A stretch of 54,857 nucleotides of DNA from contig CAYJKY010000022.1 of the NCBI GenBank assembly GCA_964370825.1, positions 1 to 54,857 of the forward strand. The letters are read 5' to 3'. This DNA comes from CAYJBH01 sp964370825 (GTDB lineage: Bacteria; Bacillota; Clostridia; Oscillospirales; Ruminococcaceae). The translations under genes and the position numbers were made by a program. Under the pieces are notes generated by a model that did not search any database, was not told the origin of the DNA, and worked only from the letters and a program-made list of their open reading frames with translations. The first letter of the stretch is position 1. Each line of letters begins with the position of its first letter. Shown one piece after another: positions 32,354-41,751 of the stretch.

Positions 32354-33450
32354 GTGCTTTTAAATAGGTTTTCACCCCACTTTAGCGTGCATATAGGGCT
32401 TAGCTGTGTATATAACGGCGAAAAACGATCCCTTACTAAGTTTGCATATTCTCTACTGCCCTGCATCATGGAATGCTCATCGGTCGAAGAGGCACTCGGA
32501 AGTGAGAGGATAACGGTGCTTCCCAAAAACTCTTCGCTTTCAATCTGCAGTAAGCCGGAATACCTCCTTGCAAACTCACATACGAGAGCAAACCCCGTAC
32601 CGGCAGTGTTTTGTCCCGAGCACGGCGAAGTACTAACACTTCCGGAGCGGTTAGACATCCAACGCAGCTGTTCGTTCGGTATTCCGACGCCTTCATCTAC
32701 AAAGGTTATTACAATGTTTTTGCCGATACTCTTACAACCTATTTTAATGACATTTTCATCCTTCGTGTATATCATTCCGTTTATTATTATATTTAGCACC
32801 GTGATTAAAAATTTATCCTTATCACAGGTTAAAAACAGTCCATTTGCATCGCCTACAAAAACTACCGGCACCTGTTCGGGAAGGGAAAAACATGTCTCGT
32901 TACATGCCTCGGCAATCTCCTTTAAAAAGATTGCCACGTCGAAAGTTTTACTGGTTAGGTTGCAGTTTGACACTAAATCGATAAGTGTTTCGGTGTTTTG
33001 CACTGTGCGAAGGATGGAGAAGCAGGAACGATGAATGCGATCAAAGCTCTCCATGGTAAGATGATCGCCACTTCCGTACTTAACAAGAACCGGAAGCAGG
33101 GTAAATATACCATCTAAGCTGTCGGTAATATCCTCAAAAACATCCTTCAAGGCCGGCTCGACGGATGGTGCATTTGTAAGCTGAAACACTATACTATCAC
33201 CTACCGGTATTGCGTTAACCGCAATGGCATTAGAGCTTGCCTCAAATCTCAACAGTAGTGCAGGCTTATTATCTTCAAGCAGTATGTCCGCACCCGATGT
33301 AGCATTGACTGCACTAAATGGGTCAAAGGTATCGGCAAGATAACCTCCGATAGCCGCTTTATTACAAAACATACGATTATATTTATGATCTGTTATAATG
33401 GTCGGGATGTCCATATTTTCATAAAATTTTTTTAATTCTGCTAACTTCAT
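32350..33450 (-). CDS. histidine kinase-like protein (orphan, PAS-like plus HATPase)
   Basis: 366 aa, no membrane segment. N-terminal PAS-like region (about 1-100, NMDIPTIITDHKYNRMFCNKAA), a helical dimerisation part near 125-160, and a HATPase_c domain with N box LNIIINGMIYT, G1 DEGVGIP and G2 AGTGFALV. The dimerisation helix reads DRIHRSCFSILRTVQN: there is a His, but not the canonical H-E/D-x-(R/K)-T-P phosphoacceptor motif. No response regulator is adjacent. The start is uncertain: TTG 33456 is 5 nt and ATG 33450 is 11 nt from GAGG. A cytosolic signalling protein of unclear kinase competence. Confidence 0.72.
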   Translation of the reverse strand: MKLAELKKFYENMDIPTIITDHKYNRMFCNKAAIGGYLADTFDPFSAVNATSGADILLEDNKPALLLRFEASSNAIAVNAIPVGDSIVFQLTNAPSVEPALKDVFEDITDSLDGIFTLLPVLVKYGSGDHLTMESFDRIHRSCFSILRTVQNTETLIDLVSNCNLTSKTFDVAIFLKEIAEACNETCFSLPEQVPVVFVGDANGLFLTCDKDKFLITVLNIIINGMIYTKDENVIKIGCKSIGKNIVITFVDEGVGIPNEQLRWMSNRSGSVSTSPCSGQNTAGTGFALVCEFARRYSGLLQIESEEFLGSTVILSLPSASSTDEHSMMQGSREYANLVRDRFSPLYTQLSPICTLKWGENLFKST

Positions 33451-33486
33451 AGCCAACTAAACCTCGGCTTGTATTCTTATATTAAC

Positions 33487-33514
33487 ATTATACACTAATT
33501 AATGACCTTGACAA
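33487..33514 (-). promoter_or_regulatory. promoter of the kinase-like gene
   Basis: Minus-strand TTGTCA (33509-33514), 16-bp spacer, TATAAT (33487-33492), in the 77-bp gap after hemZ. Confidence 0.6.
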
Positions 33515-33527
33515 TAGAAAACATTAA

Positions 33528-34883
33528 TTATTTTGATAAATTTAACATATCGTTCATTAACTCTATGTATTGCGTGGGGTATTTGGGATGAAACTCTCTT
33601 ACAATGGAACTACGGTTAGGTTCGACCATTTTTGTTACACCGCCGGCACCTGCCGAGATTACTGTATGCAGTTCGTCCATCATATATACATTGTAAAGAC
33701 ATTCATACCCGCCTTTTGCATAGCCTACATTTTCAAGATTAGCAGGTGTTTTCTTTTGCCGATAAATGTAGTATGGATTATACCCTGTAAGAAGCTCGTC
33801 TCTTATTCGCATCATCTCGAAAAGTTCGGGATTTGCGGTAAAATCCCCACCCGAAAGCATAGAGCCGCTTTTTTTGGTAAAGCAGTGTACCGTTATGCCT
33901 GCAGGGTTGAGTGCTATGGTTTTAACAAGGCTTTCGGCAAATCCCTCTGCAGTGTCACCCGGCAGACCTGCAATTAGATCCATGTTGATGTTATCGTGCC
34001 CTTCGCAGACCGCCTCATTATAGCAACGCAGTATGTCCTCCGATGTGTGATTTCTTCCTATCCCCCTTAACACATCATCACGAAATGTCTGCGGATTTAT
34101 GGATATCCTGTCGACTCCGGCCACCTTCATAATCCTAAGCTTTTCCCTGTCGGTACAGTCCGGACGACCCGCCTCCACCGTAAACTCTCTGCGGTTCGGA
34201 AAAAGTTCGATAACAACATCGAGCAGCTCTTGCAGCTGTGGTGCTGATATTACGGTGGGTGTACCTCCTCCGATGTATATCGTCTGTAGCAGCTTGTTTT
34301 TGTTTTTTTCGGCTATTAACCGCAACTCCTTAATCAGAAGGTCAAGATAGCATTGCATCTCCTTTTTGCTGTTTGATGCCATGGATATGAAGCTACAGTA
34401 TCGACAGCGTGACGGGCAGTATGGAATGGATATATAAAGGCTGTAGCTGTTTGAAGGGCAGTGCAAATCCATTTTCTGCTGTGTTTCATAGCATTTTTTA
34501 AGCAATAACGCCTTTTCGTCGGATATATCAAAATCCCTTTTCAGCTCCTCGATGGTCTGTTTCGAAGTTAACCCAAGCTCAATTCTTTTTCGATACATCC
34601 AGAGTGGGCGAACACCGCATAGCATTCCAAACGGCGGTTTCATACCGGTATATTTCTTGAAAAAGGTGTATAAAAACATCTCGATGTTATCGTATTTATC
34701 GTAGGAAAAGGTTAAATCACCGAAACGGTTAACCGCCACAACCGCCTTTTTTGCAGAGTAGCGTATGTAGATATAATCTTCACCCTTCCGTCTGCCGTGG
34801 CAGAGTTCGGCATCGGGGAAAAAAAGTCGAACGATATTTTCGGCTTTATATTTTTTTGAATGATCCCATAAAAAAAGCTTCAT
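33528..34883 (-). CDS. hemZ: oxygen-independent coproporphyrinogen III dehydrogenase-like, HemZ
   Basis: 451-aa radical SAM protein. The cluster motif is CPSRCRYC (Cys156, Cys160, Cys163), followed by the SAM-binding TIYIGGGTPT and the HemN-type DLIAGLPGDT. The 150-residue N-terminal extension marks it as HemZ rather than HemN. Assigned to anaerobic coproporphyrinogen decarboxylation, although many heme-free clostridia keep it and its real substrate may differ. Last gene of the operon; its start overlaps the MBL gene by 4 nt. Confidence 0.93.
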   Translation of the reverse strand: MKLFLWDHSKKYKAENIVRLFFPDAELCHGRRKGEDYIYIRYSAKKAVVAVNRFGDLTFSYDKYDNIEMFLYTFFKKYTGMKPPFGMLCGVRPLWMYRKRIELGLTSKQTIEELKRDFDISDEKALLLKKCYETQQKMDLHCPSNSYSLYISIPYCPSRCRYCSFISMASNSKKEMQCYLDLLIKELRLIAEKNKNKLLQTIYIGGGTPTVISAPQLQELLDVVIELFPNRREFTVEAGRPDCTDREKLRIMKVAGVDRISINPQTFRDDVLRGIGRNHTSEDILRCYNEAVCEGHDNINMDLIAGLPGDTAEGFAESLVKTIALNPAGITVHCFTKKSGSMLSGGDFTANPELFEMMRIRDELLTGYNPYYIYRQKKTPANLENVGYAKGGYECLYNVYMMDELHTVISAGAGGVTKMVEPNRSSIVREFHPKYPTQYIELMNDMLNLSK

Positions 34884-35446
34884 TTCGAGAGTGCTTCCCT
34901 GATGTATGGGTTGTATATCATCTCGTCCGACATTAAGCCGAAACGGTCATGCCCGGGATAAACCTTGGTGTTCGGTGACAATGTGGATAGCAGTTTAAGA
35001 CTTTTAAGCATGGTGCCGTAATCACCACCGGGCAGGTCACACCTTCCGCAGTTATGATAAAACAATGTATCACCGGCAAAAAGATGCCCTTCTGTGTAGT
35101 AGCAAACACTGCCCGGCGTATGTCCCGGTGTTGCAATCACAAGAAGCTCGGTGCTACCGATATTAATCCTGTCCTTGTCCTTTATTATTACATCCGGAGT
35201 TATTCCGAAATGCTCGGCGTCCTCCTTCGACATATACAGCTGTGCACCGTCTGCCTGCAGGGCTTTTACCGCACCGATATGATCGTGATGCCCATGGGTG
35301 AGCAGAAGTTTCATCCCATCTCTTGCCCGCTTTGTGTAGCAGGAAACATCGGCGGCAGGGTCTATCACCGCTACCTCGTTGTCTTCGGTAAGCATAAAGG
35401 TGTTGGTATAGTACGGCGCATTCGCCACGATGTGTTCAATGTTCAT
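34880..35446 (-). CDS. MBL-fold metallohydrolase, glyoxalase II-like
   Basis: 188-aa metallo-beta-lactamase-fold hydrolase with the metal motif THGHHDH (residues 50-56), further ligands in TPGHTPGS, GDTLF and YPGHDRFG. Small enzymes of this type hydrolyse thioesters such as S-lactoylglutathione analogues. It sits between relA and hemZ, a conserved clostridial position, and is coupled to hemZ by an ATGA-type overlap. A link to the methylglyoxal made by MgsA elsewhere in the window is conceivable but only an inference. Confidence 0.88.
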   Translation of the reverse strand: MNIEHIVANAPYYTNTFMLTEDNEVAVIDPAADVSCYTKRARDGMKLLLTHGHHDHIGAVKALQADGAQLYMSKEDAEHFGITPDVIIKDKDRINIGSTELLVIATPGHTPGSVCYYTEGHLFAGDTLFYHNCGRCDLPGGDYGTMLKSLKLLSTLSPNTKVYPGHDRFGLMSDEMIYNPYIREALSK

Positions 35447-35465
35447 ACCTTGCTCTCCTGTAAAG

Positions 35466-37613
35466 CTATCTTCGATCTATGCTGTGAATATCCCTTATCT
35501 TTCTCAGTTTGCCAAGCACCGTGTTGAGATGTTCGAGATTTGCAACCGATATTGTTATGGTAAAGTCAGCATTTGTACCCTCTGCCGACTGCTTAGCATT
35601 TAGATTTACAATGGGAACTCTCATGTTTGCTAGTGCAACGGTTATGTCAGCAAGCAGACCGTTTCTGTTAAGACCGGATATAACCAACATGGCATTGAAG
35701 TCCACCTTAACCTTTTCAGCCCACCGCGCCGCAAGCCAACGCACACTGCTCTCGGGTGAATTTATACTCTGCTGATGGTTTATGCACTCCCGCTTGTGCA
35801 CAGCAACACCGTGTCCTCTTGTGATAAAGCCTACTATGTCGTCACCCGGAAGTGGTGAACAGCATTTTGCAAACTTGACAAGGCAGTTGTCAATACCGTC
35901 AATGATCACTCCTTCGTTGGAGCGTTCCTTTCTTTGCGGAATTGCAAAAACATCGGCAGGGTCCTTTGCCTTGAAAATTTTTGCGTATTCCTCCTTGATG
36001 CGGCTCATAACCTTTGTAAGGGTTATTCCGCCATATCCGAGTGTGGAATAAAGTTCGTCTATCGAATGTAACCTTTGCCGTTTTGCGATGTCCGCAAGAA
36101 CATGCTCCTTTTCTTCCTGCGTGAAATTCATGCCAAGTCGCCGAATTTCCTTATCTATCATGTCGCGACCCTGCTCGATATTTTCCTCTCGTCGCTCCTT
36201 TTTAAACCAGGTTCGTATCTTGTTTCTCGCCTCGCTGGTTCTTACAATATTAAGCCAGTCACGCCCGGGGCCCTTGTTTTCCGCGCCGGTGACAACCTCG
36301 ATAATTTCGCCGTTTTCTAAAACATGGTCTATAGACACCAACTTTCCGCCAATTTTTGCACCCACCATCCTGTTTCCCACCTGAGAGTGGATTGCATAGG
36401 CAAAATCTATGGCTGTAGAGCCGACCGGCAGGGTGATAACATCGCCTCGAGGGGTAAAAACATAAACCTCCTGCGGAACAAGCTCATACTTTATGTTTCG
36501 AATAATTTCATCGCTGTCGTTGTCGTCGTTGAGTAGCTGTCTTACCCATGAAAGACGCTCCTCCAGCTTATCGTTAACGGTAACACCGGCCTTATATTTC
36601 CAGTGTGCCGCAACTCCGAACTCTGCGGTTCGGTGCATTTCAAAGGTTCGTATCTGCACCTCTACCGGTATCCCATCGGGTCCCACGACGGTGGTGTGTA
36701 AACTTCGATACAGGTTCGGTTTTGGGGTTGATATATAATCCTTAAAACGGTTAGGCACCGGATGAAACAGATCGTGAATAATTCCAAGCACGCTGTAACA
36801 GTCGCCTACATTTTCTACAATAACCCTAAGAGCATAGATGTCATATATCTCGTCAAACTCCTTGTTTGCAATAAACATCTTACGGTATACACCGTAAACG
36901 CTTTTAATTCTGCTCTCAAACTGCGCACTGTCAATTCCGCCTTCAATTACCCTTGTGCGCACCATTTCGGTTACCTTCTCGATATACTGTTTTGTCTCGC
37001 CGGTATTACCAATAGCTTCGGTAATTTCGTTATACCCAAAACGGTCAAGATAAAAAAGACTCCTATCCTCCAGCTCCTCCTTAAGCATCTTCATACCTAA
37101 ACGGTAGGCGATAGGTGCATAAACCTCCATCGTTTCAAGTGCTGTGCTAAGCTGTTTTTGCGGTGGCACTGCATCGAGCGTCCTCATGTTATGAATACGA
37201 TCACACAGCTTGATAATCATTACCCTGATATCATTGCTCATGGCAAGTAGCATTTTACGCAGATTTTCCGCCTGCAGCTCGGCAACCGAGGAAAAGGAGA
37301 TTGCACCTAACTTGGTAAGCCCATCCACCAATTCCGAAACCTCGCTACCGAATTTTTTCCTGATGGTTTCGAGCGGAACGTCGGTATCCTCCACAACATC
37401 ATGGAGCAGTGCCGCCACTATAGACGGTGTGTCCATACCGAGCTCCACTAACAACATCGCAACGCTCAGAGGATGGATGATATACGGTTCACCCGATTTT
37501 CGCATCTGCCCTTCATGAGCCTCCTCCGATAAAAGGTATGCACTGTAAACAACATCGAGGTCCACACCTCGTTGCTGTTCCTCTATACGTGTTTTTAGTG
37601 TCTCGTAGGTCAA
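35466..37613 (-). CDS. relA: bifunctional (p)ppGpp synthetase/hydrolase Rel
   Basis: 715 aa, full-length long RSH. HD hydrolase domain (about 25-180) with His47 in IIHPLSV and HD at 71-72 in LLHDVVEDTD; synthetase domain (about 230-345) with RSLHTTVVGPDG and VEVQIRTFEMH; TGS (about 390-450, YVFTPRGDVITLPVGSTAIDFAY); C-terminal zinc-finger/ACT region. Both catalytic sites look intact. Its start overlaps recJ by 4 nt. The apt gene often found between recJ and relA is absent. Confidence 0.97.
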   Translation of the reverse strand: MTYETLKTRIEEQQRGVDLDVVYSAYLLSEEAHEGQMRKSGEPYIIHPLSVAMLLVELGMDTPSIVAALLHDVVEDTDVPLETIRKKFGSEVSELVDGLTKLGAISFSSVAELQAENLRKMLLAMSNDIRVMIIKLCDRIHNMRTLDAVPPQKQLSTALETMEVYAPIAYRLGMKMLKEELEDRSLFYLDRFGYNEITEAIGNTGETKQYIEKVTEMVRTRVIEGGIDSAQFESRIKSVYGVYRKMFIANKEFDEIYDIYALRVIVENVGDCYSVLGIIHDLFHPVPNRFKDYISTPKPNLYRSLHTTVVGPDGIPVEVQIRTFEMHRTAEFGVAAHWKYKAGVTVNDKLEERLSWVRQLLNDDNDSDEIIRNIKYELVPQEVYVFTPRGDVITLPVGSTAIDFAYAIHSQVGNRMVGAKIGGKLVSIDHVLENGEIIEVVTGAENKGPGRDWLNIVRTSEARNKIRTWFKKERREENIEQGRDMIDKEIRRLGMNFTQEEKEHVLADIAKRQRLHSIDELYSTLGYGGITLTKVMSRIKEEYAKIFKAKDPADVFAIPQRKERSNEGVIIDGIDNCLVKFAKCCSPLPGDDIVGFITRGHGVAVHKRECINHQQSINSPESSVRWLAARWAEKVKVDFNAMLVISGLNRNGLLADITVALANMRVPIVNLNAKQSAEGTNADFTITISVANLEHLNTVLGKLRKIRDIHSIDRR

Positions 37614-39565
37614 TTTAACAACCCCCTAATAATATCACTTTCGTCCAAACTTCTCTTCTTAGGGTTTTCGGTAAGGCGAATAACATCATTCTTTACATAG
37701 ATTAAATCCAGCTCATGCAGGCTAAACATTGCCGCTAAAACTTTGCCTGCGTTTTGGTCACCAAAACTCGATATCAACATCGAGCCGTCTAACGCCGAGC
37801 AACCATTGACTGCACGAAATACCTTTGCGGTAAAACCCCTGTCGGGATAGAGCAATTTTTTTTGCTCGTCGTCGAGCTTTGCACCGTAATAGTATTTCAT
37901 AAAAAGGTTTGCGTTATGTACAACCTCCGCCGGCATTCCGGCAGGTCTAATCTCCTTTATCAGCATGGATATGCTGTCAACCGATCCTGAACTGTATATC
38001 GACAGCTCCACCATAAGGTCTATTCTGTCCCCCTCCGAGTATCCGAGCGTTGCGGGTGTTCTTCCGAAAAAGCTTGCCCAGTAGCTTTGCCCGAGATGGC
38101 AAAAACGCAAACGGCAATGCTGTTCCTTCATTGCGGTAATCTTTTCTATGGTAACATCGGTTATCATAAATTTCGGCATGGGGTTTTCCTGCCCAAACGG
38201 TTCAAAACGCCCCAATTTATCAACTTCCTTGACTGTAATTGGAGCGCAGATAAGACCATCAGCGGTCACGATGTTTGGCTTTTGGTCACTCATAGTCGAC
38301 ATTGCATATGCGTTTATCGCCTCTGAAAACCCCTCACAGTTTTCTCGACTTATCGACATTCCTGCGGCGAGGGTATGCCCTCCGTAACCGAGCAGTAAAT
38401 CGCTACATGCCGACAGTGCGTCATACAGCGAAAAGCCGACAATCGAGCGCCCGCTCCCCTTGCCGACGTCACCGTTTAAGGATATGACTATGGCGGGTTT
38501 GTTATAGCGACGTGCCAGTCTTGATGCGGCTAACCCTATAACCCCCTCATGGCAGTCGTCCTCAAACAGTACTAAAACAGGGTTTCTTTTCTGCTGCTCT
38601 GCCTTTTCGGTTAGCAGTTCAATTATTGCGAGCTCCTGTTTTCTTCGTTCCGAGTTACTTATCTCTAACTGTTCGGCAAGCTCGAGCGCTTCCTCCTCAT
38701 CGGTGGAGAGCAAAAGAAGCAGTGCCGCCTGTGGGTCTTCCATTCTGCCTGCCGAGTTTAGCCTTGGACCTATAGTAAAGCCGAGGGTATGTGCGGTAAC
38801 CTCTCGGTCGCTTCGGTTAGCGGTTGTAAGCATTGCGGCAACGCCCTCACTCGGGCCTTCATTCATGGCCGTCAATCCCGCCCTCACTATGGTGCGGTTT
38901 AAGCGGTTAAGCGGCATAACATCGCACACCGTACCGAGTGCCGCAAGTTCGGCATACTCGTAAAGTATATCGTTTACGGTGCAACCCTCCATTGCCGCAA
39001 CAAGACAAAGGGCAACTCCTGCACCGGACAACGTCTCATACCCGCTCTCATCGTCTGCCCTTTTAGGATTTACAATTGCAGAAGCGGCAGGGAGAGTCTC
39101 GGGTGGTTGGTGATGGTCGGTTATTACAAAATCTATTCCGTAATCAAGCGCAAGCTGTGATGCCTCATGTGCAGATATACCGTTATCGACGGTGATAATC
39201 AGTCCTACATCCTTTTCCTTAAGCAGTTCCACCGCCTGTGTGGTTATGCCGTAACCATCCTCAATTCTGTTTGGAAGCTTATAATATGCCTCAGCACCTA
39301 TCCCCTCGAGATAATTTATCATGATGGCACAGGCTGTCACACCGTCCACGTCATAGTCGCCGAAAACAACAATGCGCTGACCGTCCCTCACGGCGTTATA
39401 GATCACCTCCACAGCCCTATCCATGTCGGCAATCCGCATGGGATCAATAATCTCGTCCTCGTTCGGGTTGCCTCGAAGTCTCTCTACACAGTCGTAAAGC
39501 GAGCTTTGTTCGCCGGTACTTCCGCCCTTTGGTGTTTCCCAAATTTTATAATCAAGATTGATCAT
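37610..39565 (-). CDS. recJ: single-stranded-DNA exonuclease RecJ
   Basis: 651-aa DHH-family 5'-3' exonuclease for repair and recombination. Motif I is VVFGDYDVDGVTAC (Asp70-Asp74), the DHH motif is VITDHHQPPETLP (150-152), the DHHA1 domain includes GYGGHTLAAGMS, and an OB-type domain follows. Length is in the range of clostridial RecJ. The start overlaps cdaR by 4 nt and the stop overlaps relA by 4 nt, so it is translationally linked to both. Confidence 0.95.
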   Translation of the reverse strand: MINLDYKIWETPKGGSTGEQSSLYDCVERLRGNPNEDEIIDPMRIADMDRAVEVIYNAVRDGQRIVVFGDYDVDGVTACAIMINYLEGIGAEAYYKLPNRIEDGYGITTQAVELLKEKDVGLIITVDNGISAHEASQLALDYGIDFVITDHHQPPETLPAASAIVNPKRADDESGYETLSGAGVALCLVAAMEGCTVNDILYEYAELAALGTVCDVMPLNRLNRTIVRAGLTAMNEGPSEGVAAMLTTANRSDREVTAHTLGFTIGPRLNSAGRMEDPQAALLLLLSTDEEEALELAEQLEISNSERRKQELAIIELLTEKAEQQKRNPVLVLFEDDCHEGVIGLAASRLARRYNKPAIVISLNGDVGKGSGRSIVGFSLYDALSACSDLLLGYGGHTLAAGMSISRENCEGFSEAINAYAMSTMSDQKPNIVTADGLICAPITVKEVDKLGRFEPFGQENPMPKFMITDVTIEKITAMKEQHCRLRFCHLGQSYWASFFGRTPATLGYSEGDRIDLMVELSIYSSGSVDSISMLIKEIRPAGMPAEVVHNANLFMKYYYGAKLDDEQKKLLYPDRGFTAKVFRAVNGCSALDGSMLISSFGDQNAGKVLAAMFSLHELDLIYVKNDVIRLTENPKKRSLDESDIIRGLLN

Positions 39566-40821
39566 GACACCTCGATTACAACGGTATGCTCACCTACCGC
39601 AAATACATTATCCATCGACGGAATCTGTATCTGCACCGGAACCTCCTGCAACCCCTGAGCCACATTTATGTCTGCCATGTCTATCTCGCCTATTACAGCG
39701 TCACTCAGCAGGGTTTCCAGTGTCTCTGTTTCACCTATCAGTGTAACCGACTGTATCTGTAAGCTCGCAATCTCTATATCCAGGTTTTGCACCGGATTTT
39801 TAATCCTAAAATCCTCCACCGTAATTGTTTTCTCGGAAAGGTTGGTGGTGTCAAAGGATATTCTTGCAGTTGTAACGTTGTCAAGATTTGTAAAACCGGA
39901 GGGCAACACCACCTCAAATTCATAGCTTGCATTCATTTCAAAGGAAGCGAGATCGATATATCCAAGCAACAGGTCGCCTGCACGGTCGATATCCGCCTCG
40001 GCTCCGGAGATGCTTATCACCGATGGCTCTATGGTGTATTTTAAGGTATCGGTATCAAAGCCGCTCGGGGCGTTTACATACTCGAATTTCGTCTGCATAG
40101 TTCCCATCTTGAGAACAGGTATGGATATATCCGCCTCGGTGGTGTCCATGGTAATTCCGGTGGTTATTATTTCGCCGCCTTCGGAGTCGTAAAGCAGAAT
40201 TTCACCCGAGGATACGGCGCGCTCAGAAAGCGGGGCGGTTCCTTCGTATTTCACCACTGCCGAAGCTATCCGTTCTATCTCAGAGGCAGAACCCTGCACT
40301 GTAATCTCGGCCGGTGTTGCCGATGGTGTTCCTGCAATATAACCATCCTCTATTACTATATCCCTAATATCAACGGTAACCGGAATGGAGATAGTCTCAA
40401 TCCTGTCTACCCTTATATCAACGGTGAGTGGTGTTATCGAAAGGATGGAAAAATCGGCGTAGTTGTCTGCCTTGGTTGCGACGATAGGCACGGAATAGGT
40501 TCCCGGACCTGTCACCGAGTCATACCGCACCACCACGTTAAAATCCGATGCTCGAAGTGCACCCACAAGGGCACGGTCTCCCGTCACCGCAATGTCAATA
40601 ACCGCCTCAGGTGTTCCCAATATGCTCAGACCTTGGGAGCTGATGGTAGCCATTCCGGAGGAAAAGTTCACAGGAACATCCTCAATTATTCCGTCGTAGT
40701 TCGTCTCCACAGTTGTCACAACAAATGCCCAGCAAATCACGGCAACAATAAGAGAAAATACAACGTTAAACTTTCTTGAGTCAAACAGACGTGAAAGGTC
40801 GGGGAGTTTAGACTTTCTCAT
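39562..40821 (-). CDS. cdaR: CdaR, YbbR-repeat regulator of diadenylate cyclase
   Basis: 419 aa. One N-terminal membrane helix (about 17-38), then an extracytoplasmic chain of four YbbR-type beta repeats, with YSVPIVATKADNYADFSI and related strands recurring. CdaR binds and modulates CdaA. Its start lies inside the end of cdaA (14-nt overlap), so the two are translated together. Unlike the common cdaA-cdaR-glmM order, the next gene is recJ. Confidence 0.93.
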   Translation of the reverse strand: MRKSKLPDLSRLFDSRKFNVVFSLIVAVICWAFVVTTVETNYDGIIEDVPVNFSSGMATISSQGLSILGTPEAVIDIAVTGDRALVGALRASDFNVVVRYDSVTGPGTYSVPIVATKADNYADFSILSITPLTVDIRVDRIETISIPVTVDIRDIVIEDGYIAGTPSATPAEITVQGSASEIERIASAVVKYEGTAPLSERAVSSGEILLYDSEGGEIITTGITMDTTEADISIPVLKMGTMQTKFEYVNAPSGFDTDTLKYTIEPSVISISGAEADIDRAGDLLLGYIDLASFEMNASYEFEVVLPSGFTNLDNVTTARISFDTTNLSEKTITVEDFRIKNPVQNLDIEIASLQIQSVTLIGETETLETLLSDAVIGEIDMADINVAQGLQEVPVQIQIPSMDNVFAVGEHTVVIEVS

Positions 40822-41728
40822 TGTTATCCTCCCTGTCTGCTTTAACCTTTGTCTTTTTAATCCTAAACATTTTTTCTATTACACCCTTAACCTTGTGGTT
40901 ATCGTCCGTTTTTCTCGGCACAAGTTCCTCTTCTAACATGCTGTACAAGCTCGAACGGTTAAGCCTTCTGATTAAAACGCCATTCTTTGCCATGGAAACC
41001 GTTCCGCTCTCCTCGGATACCACAACAGAAAGCGCATCGGTCATCTCGGCGATTCCGAGAGCCGCACGATGGCGTGTTCCAAGGTCCTTGCTCAGCTCAA
41101 TGTTGCCGGAAAGTGGTAGAACACAGCCGGCACTCAGCAACTTTGCATCGGAAATTATTATGGCACCGTCGTGTAACGGTGATCCGTTAAAGAAGATGTT
41201 GCAGAGTAGCTCTGAGGACACATCGGCATTGATGGTGGTGGCATTACGACTGTAGTCAAAAAGGTGGGAGCTACGCTCGATTACTATTAATGCTCCGGTA
41301 TGTTTATCCGAAAGTTGTTGAACTGCATCGGATATTGCCGTAATGGTTTTTATCCATTCGTCCCGCATACCCTCATCATCTTTACGTCTGCTAAAAAGGT
41401 TGGAACCTAAAAATCTTGCACGACCCATCTGATCGAGCCCGCGTCTTATCTCCGGTGCAAAAAGCACAAAGATGGCAATGATACCAAAATCAAGTACAGC
41501 CTGCAACAGATATCCGAAGGTTCGAATCTCCACAACATCGGCAAAGATACTTGCGGCAAACAAAAACAGTATACCTCTAACAACCTGACTTGTGTTGGTG
41601 TCTCTAACGACAACGATGATTCCATATACAGCTATGGCAACAATGATGATATCCAATATATCACGTAGTTCCATGGTGCTGATAATGGAAAATACATCCA
41701 ACGTTATGCCGGCTACCCACTCGCTCAT
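40808..41728 (-). CDS. cdaA: membrane diadenylate cyclase CdaA
   Basis: 306-aa c-di-AMP synthase. Three N-terminal membrane helices (about 22-90) precede the DAC domain, with GALIVIER, the catalytic DGA (187-189, PLHDGAIIISD) and RHR (219-221, LGTRHRAALG). A basic, charged tail follows. It makes c-di-AMP, controlling potassium and osmolyte balance and wall homeostasis. ispDF lies 23 nt upstream, cdaR downstream. Confidence 0.97.
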   Translation of the reverse strand: MSEWVAGITLDVFSIISTMELRDILDIIIVAIAVYGIIVVVRDTNTSQVVRGILFLFAASIFADVVEIRTFGYLLQAVLDFGIIAIFVLFAPEIRRGLDQMGRARFLGSNLFSRRKDDEGMRDEWIKTITAISDAVQQLSDKHTGALIVIERSSHLFDYSRNATTINADVSSELLCNIFFNGSPLHDGAIIISDAKLLSAGCVLPLSGNIELSKDLGTRHRAALGIAEMTDALSVVVSEESGTVSMAKNGVLIRRLNRSSLYSMLEEELVPRKTDDNHKVKGVIEKMFRIKKTKVKADREDNNEKV

Positions 41729-41751
41729 GACCCTTTACCCTTTCGTATCTA

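Noticed and set aside
32339..33034. 231-codon plus-strand frame
   Set aside because: Antisense to the kinase-like gene, whose HATPase motifs are unmistakable.
33528..34883. Evidence of a complete heme pathway
   Set aside because: Only hemZ is present; the URO-D-fold protein at 14764 lacks true HemE motifs, so no heme pathway is claimed.
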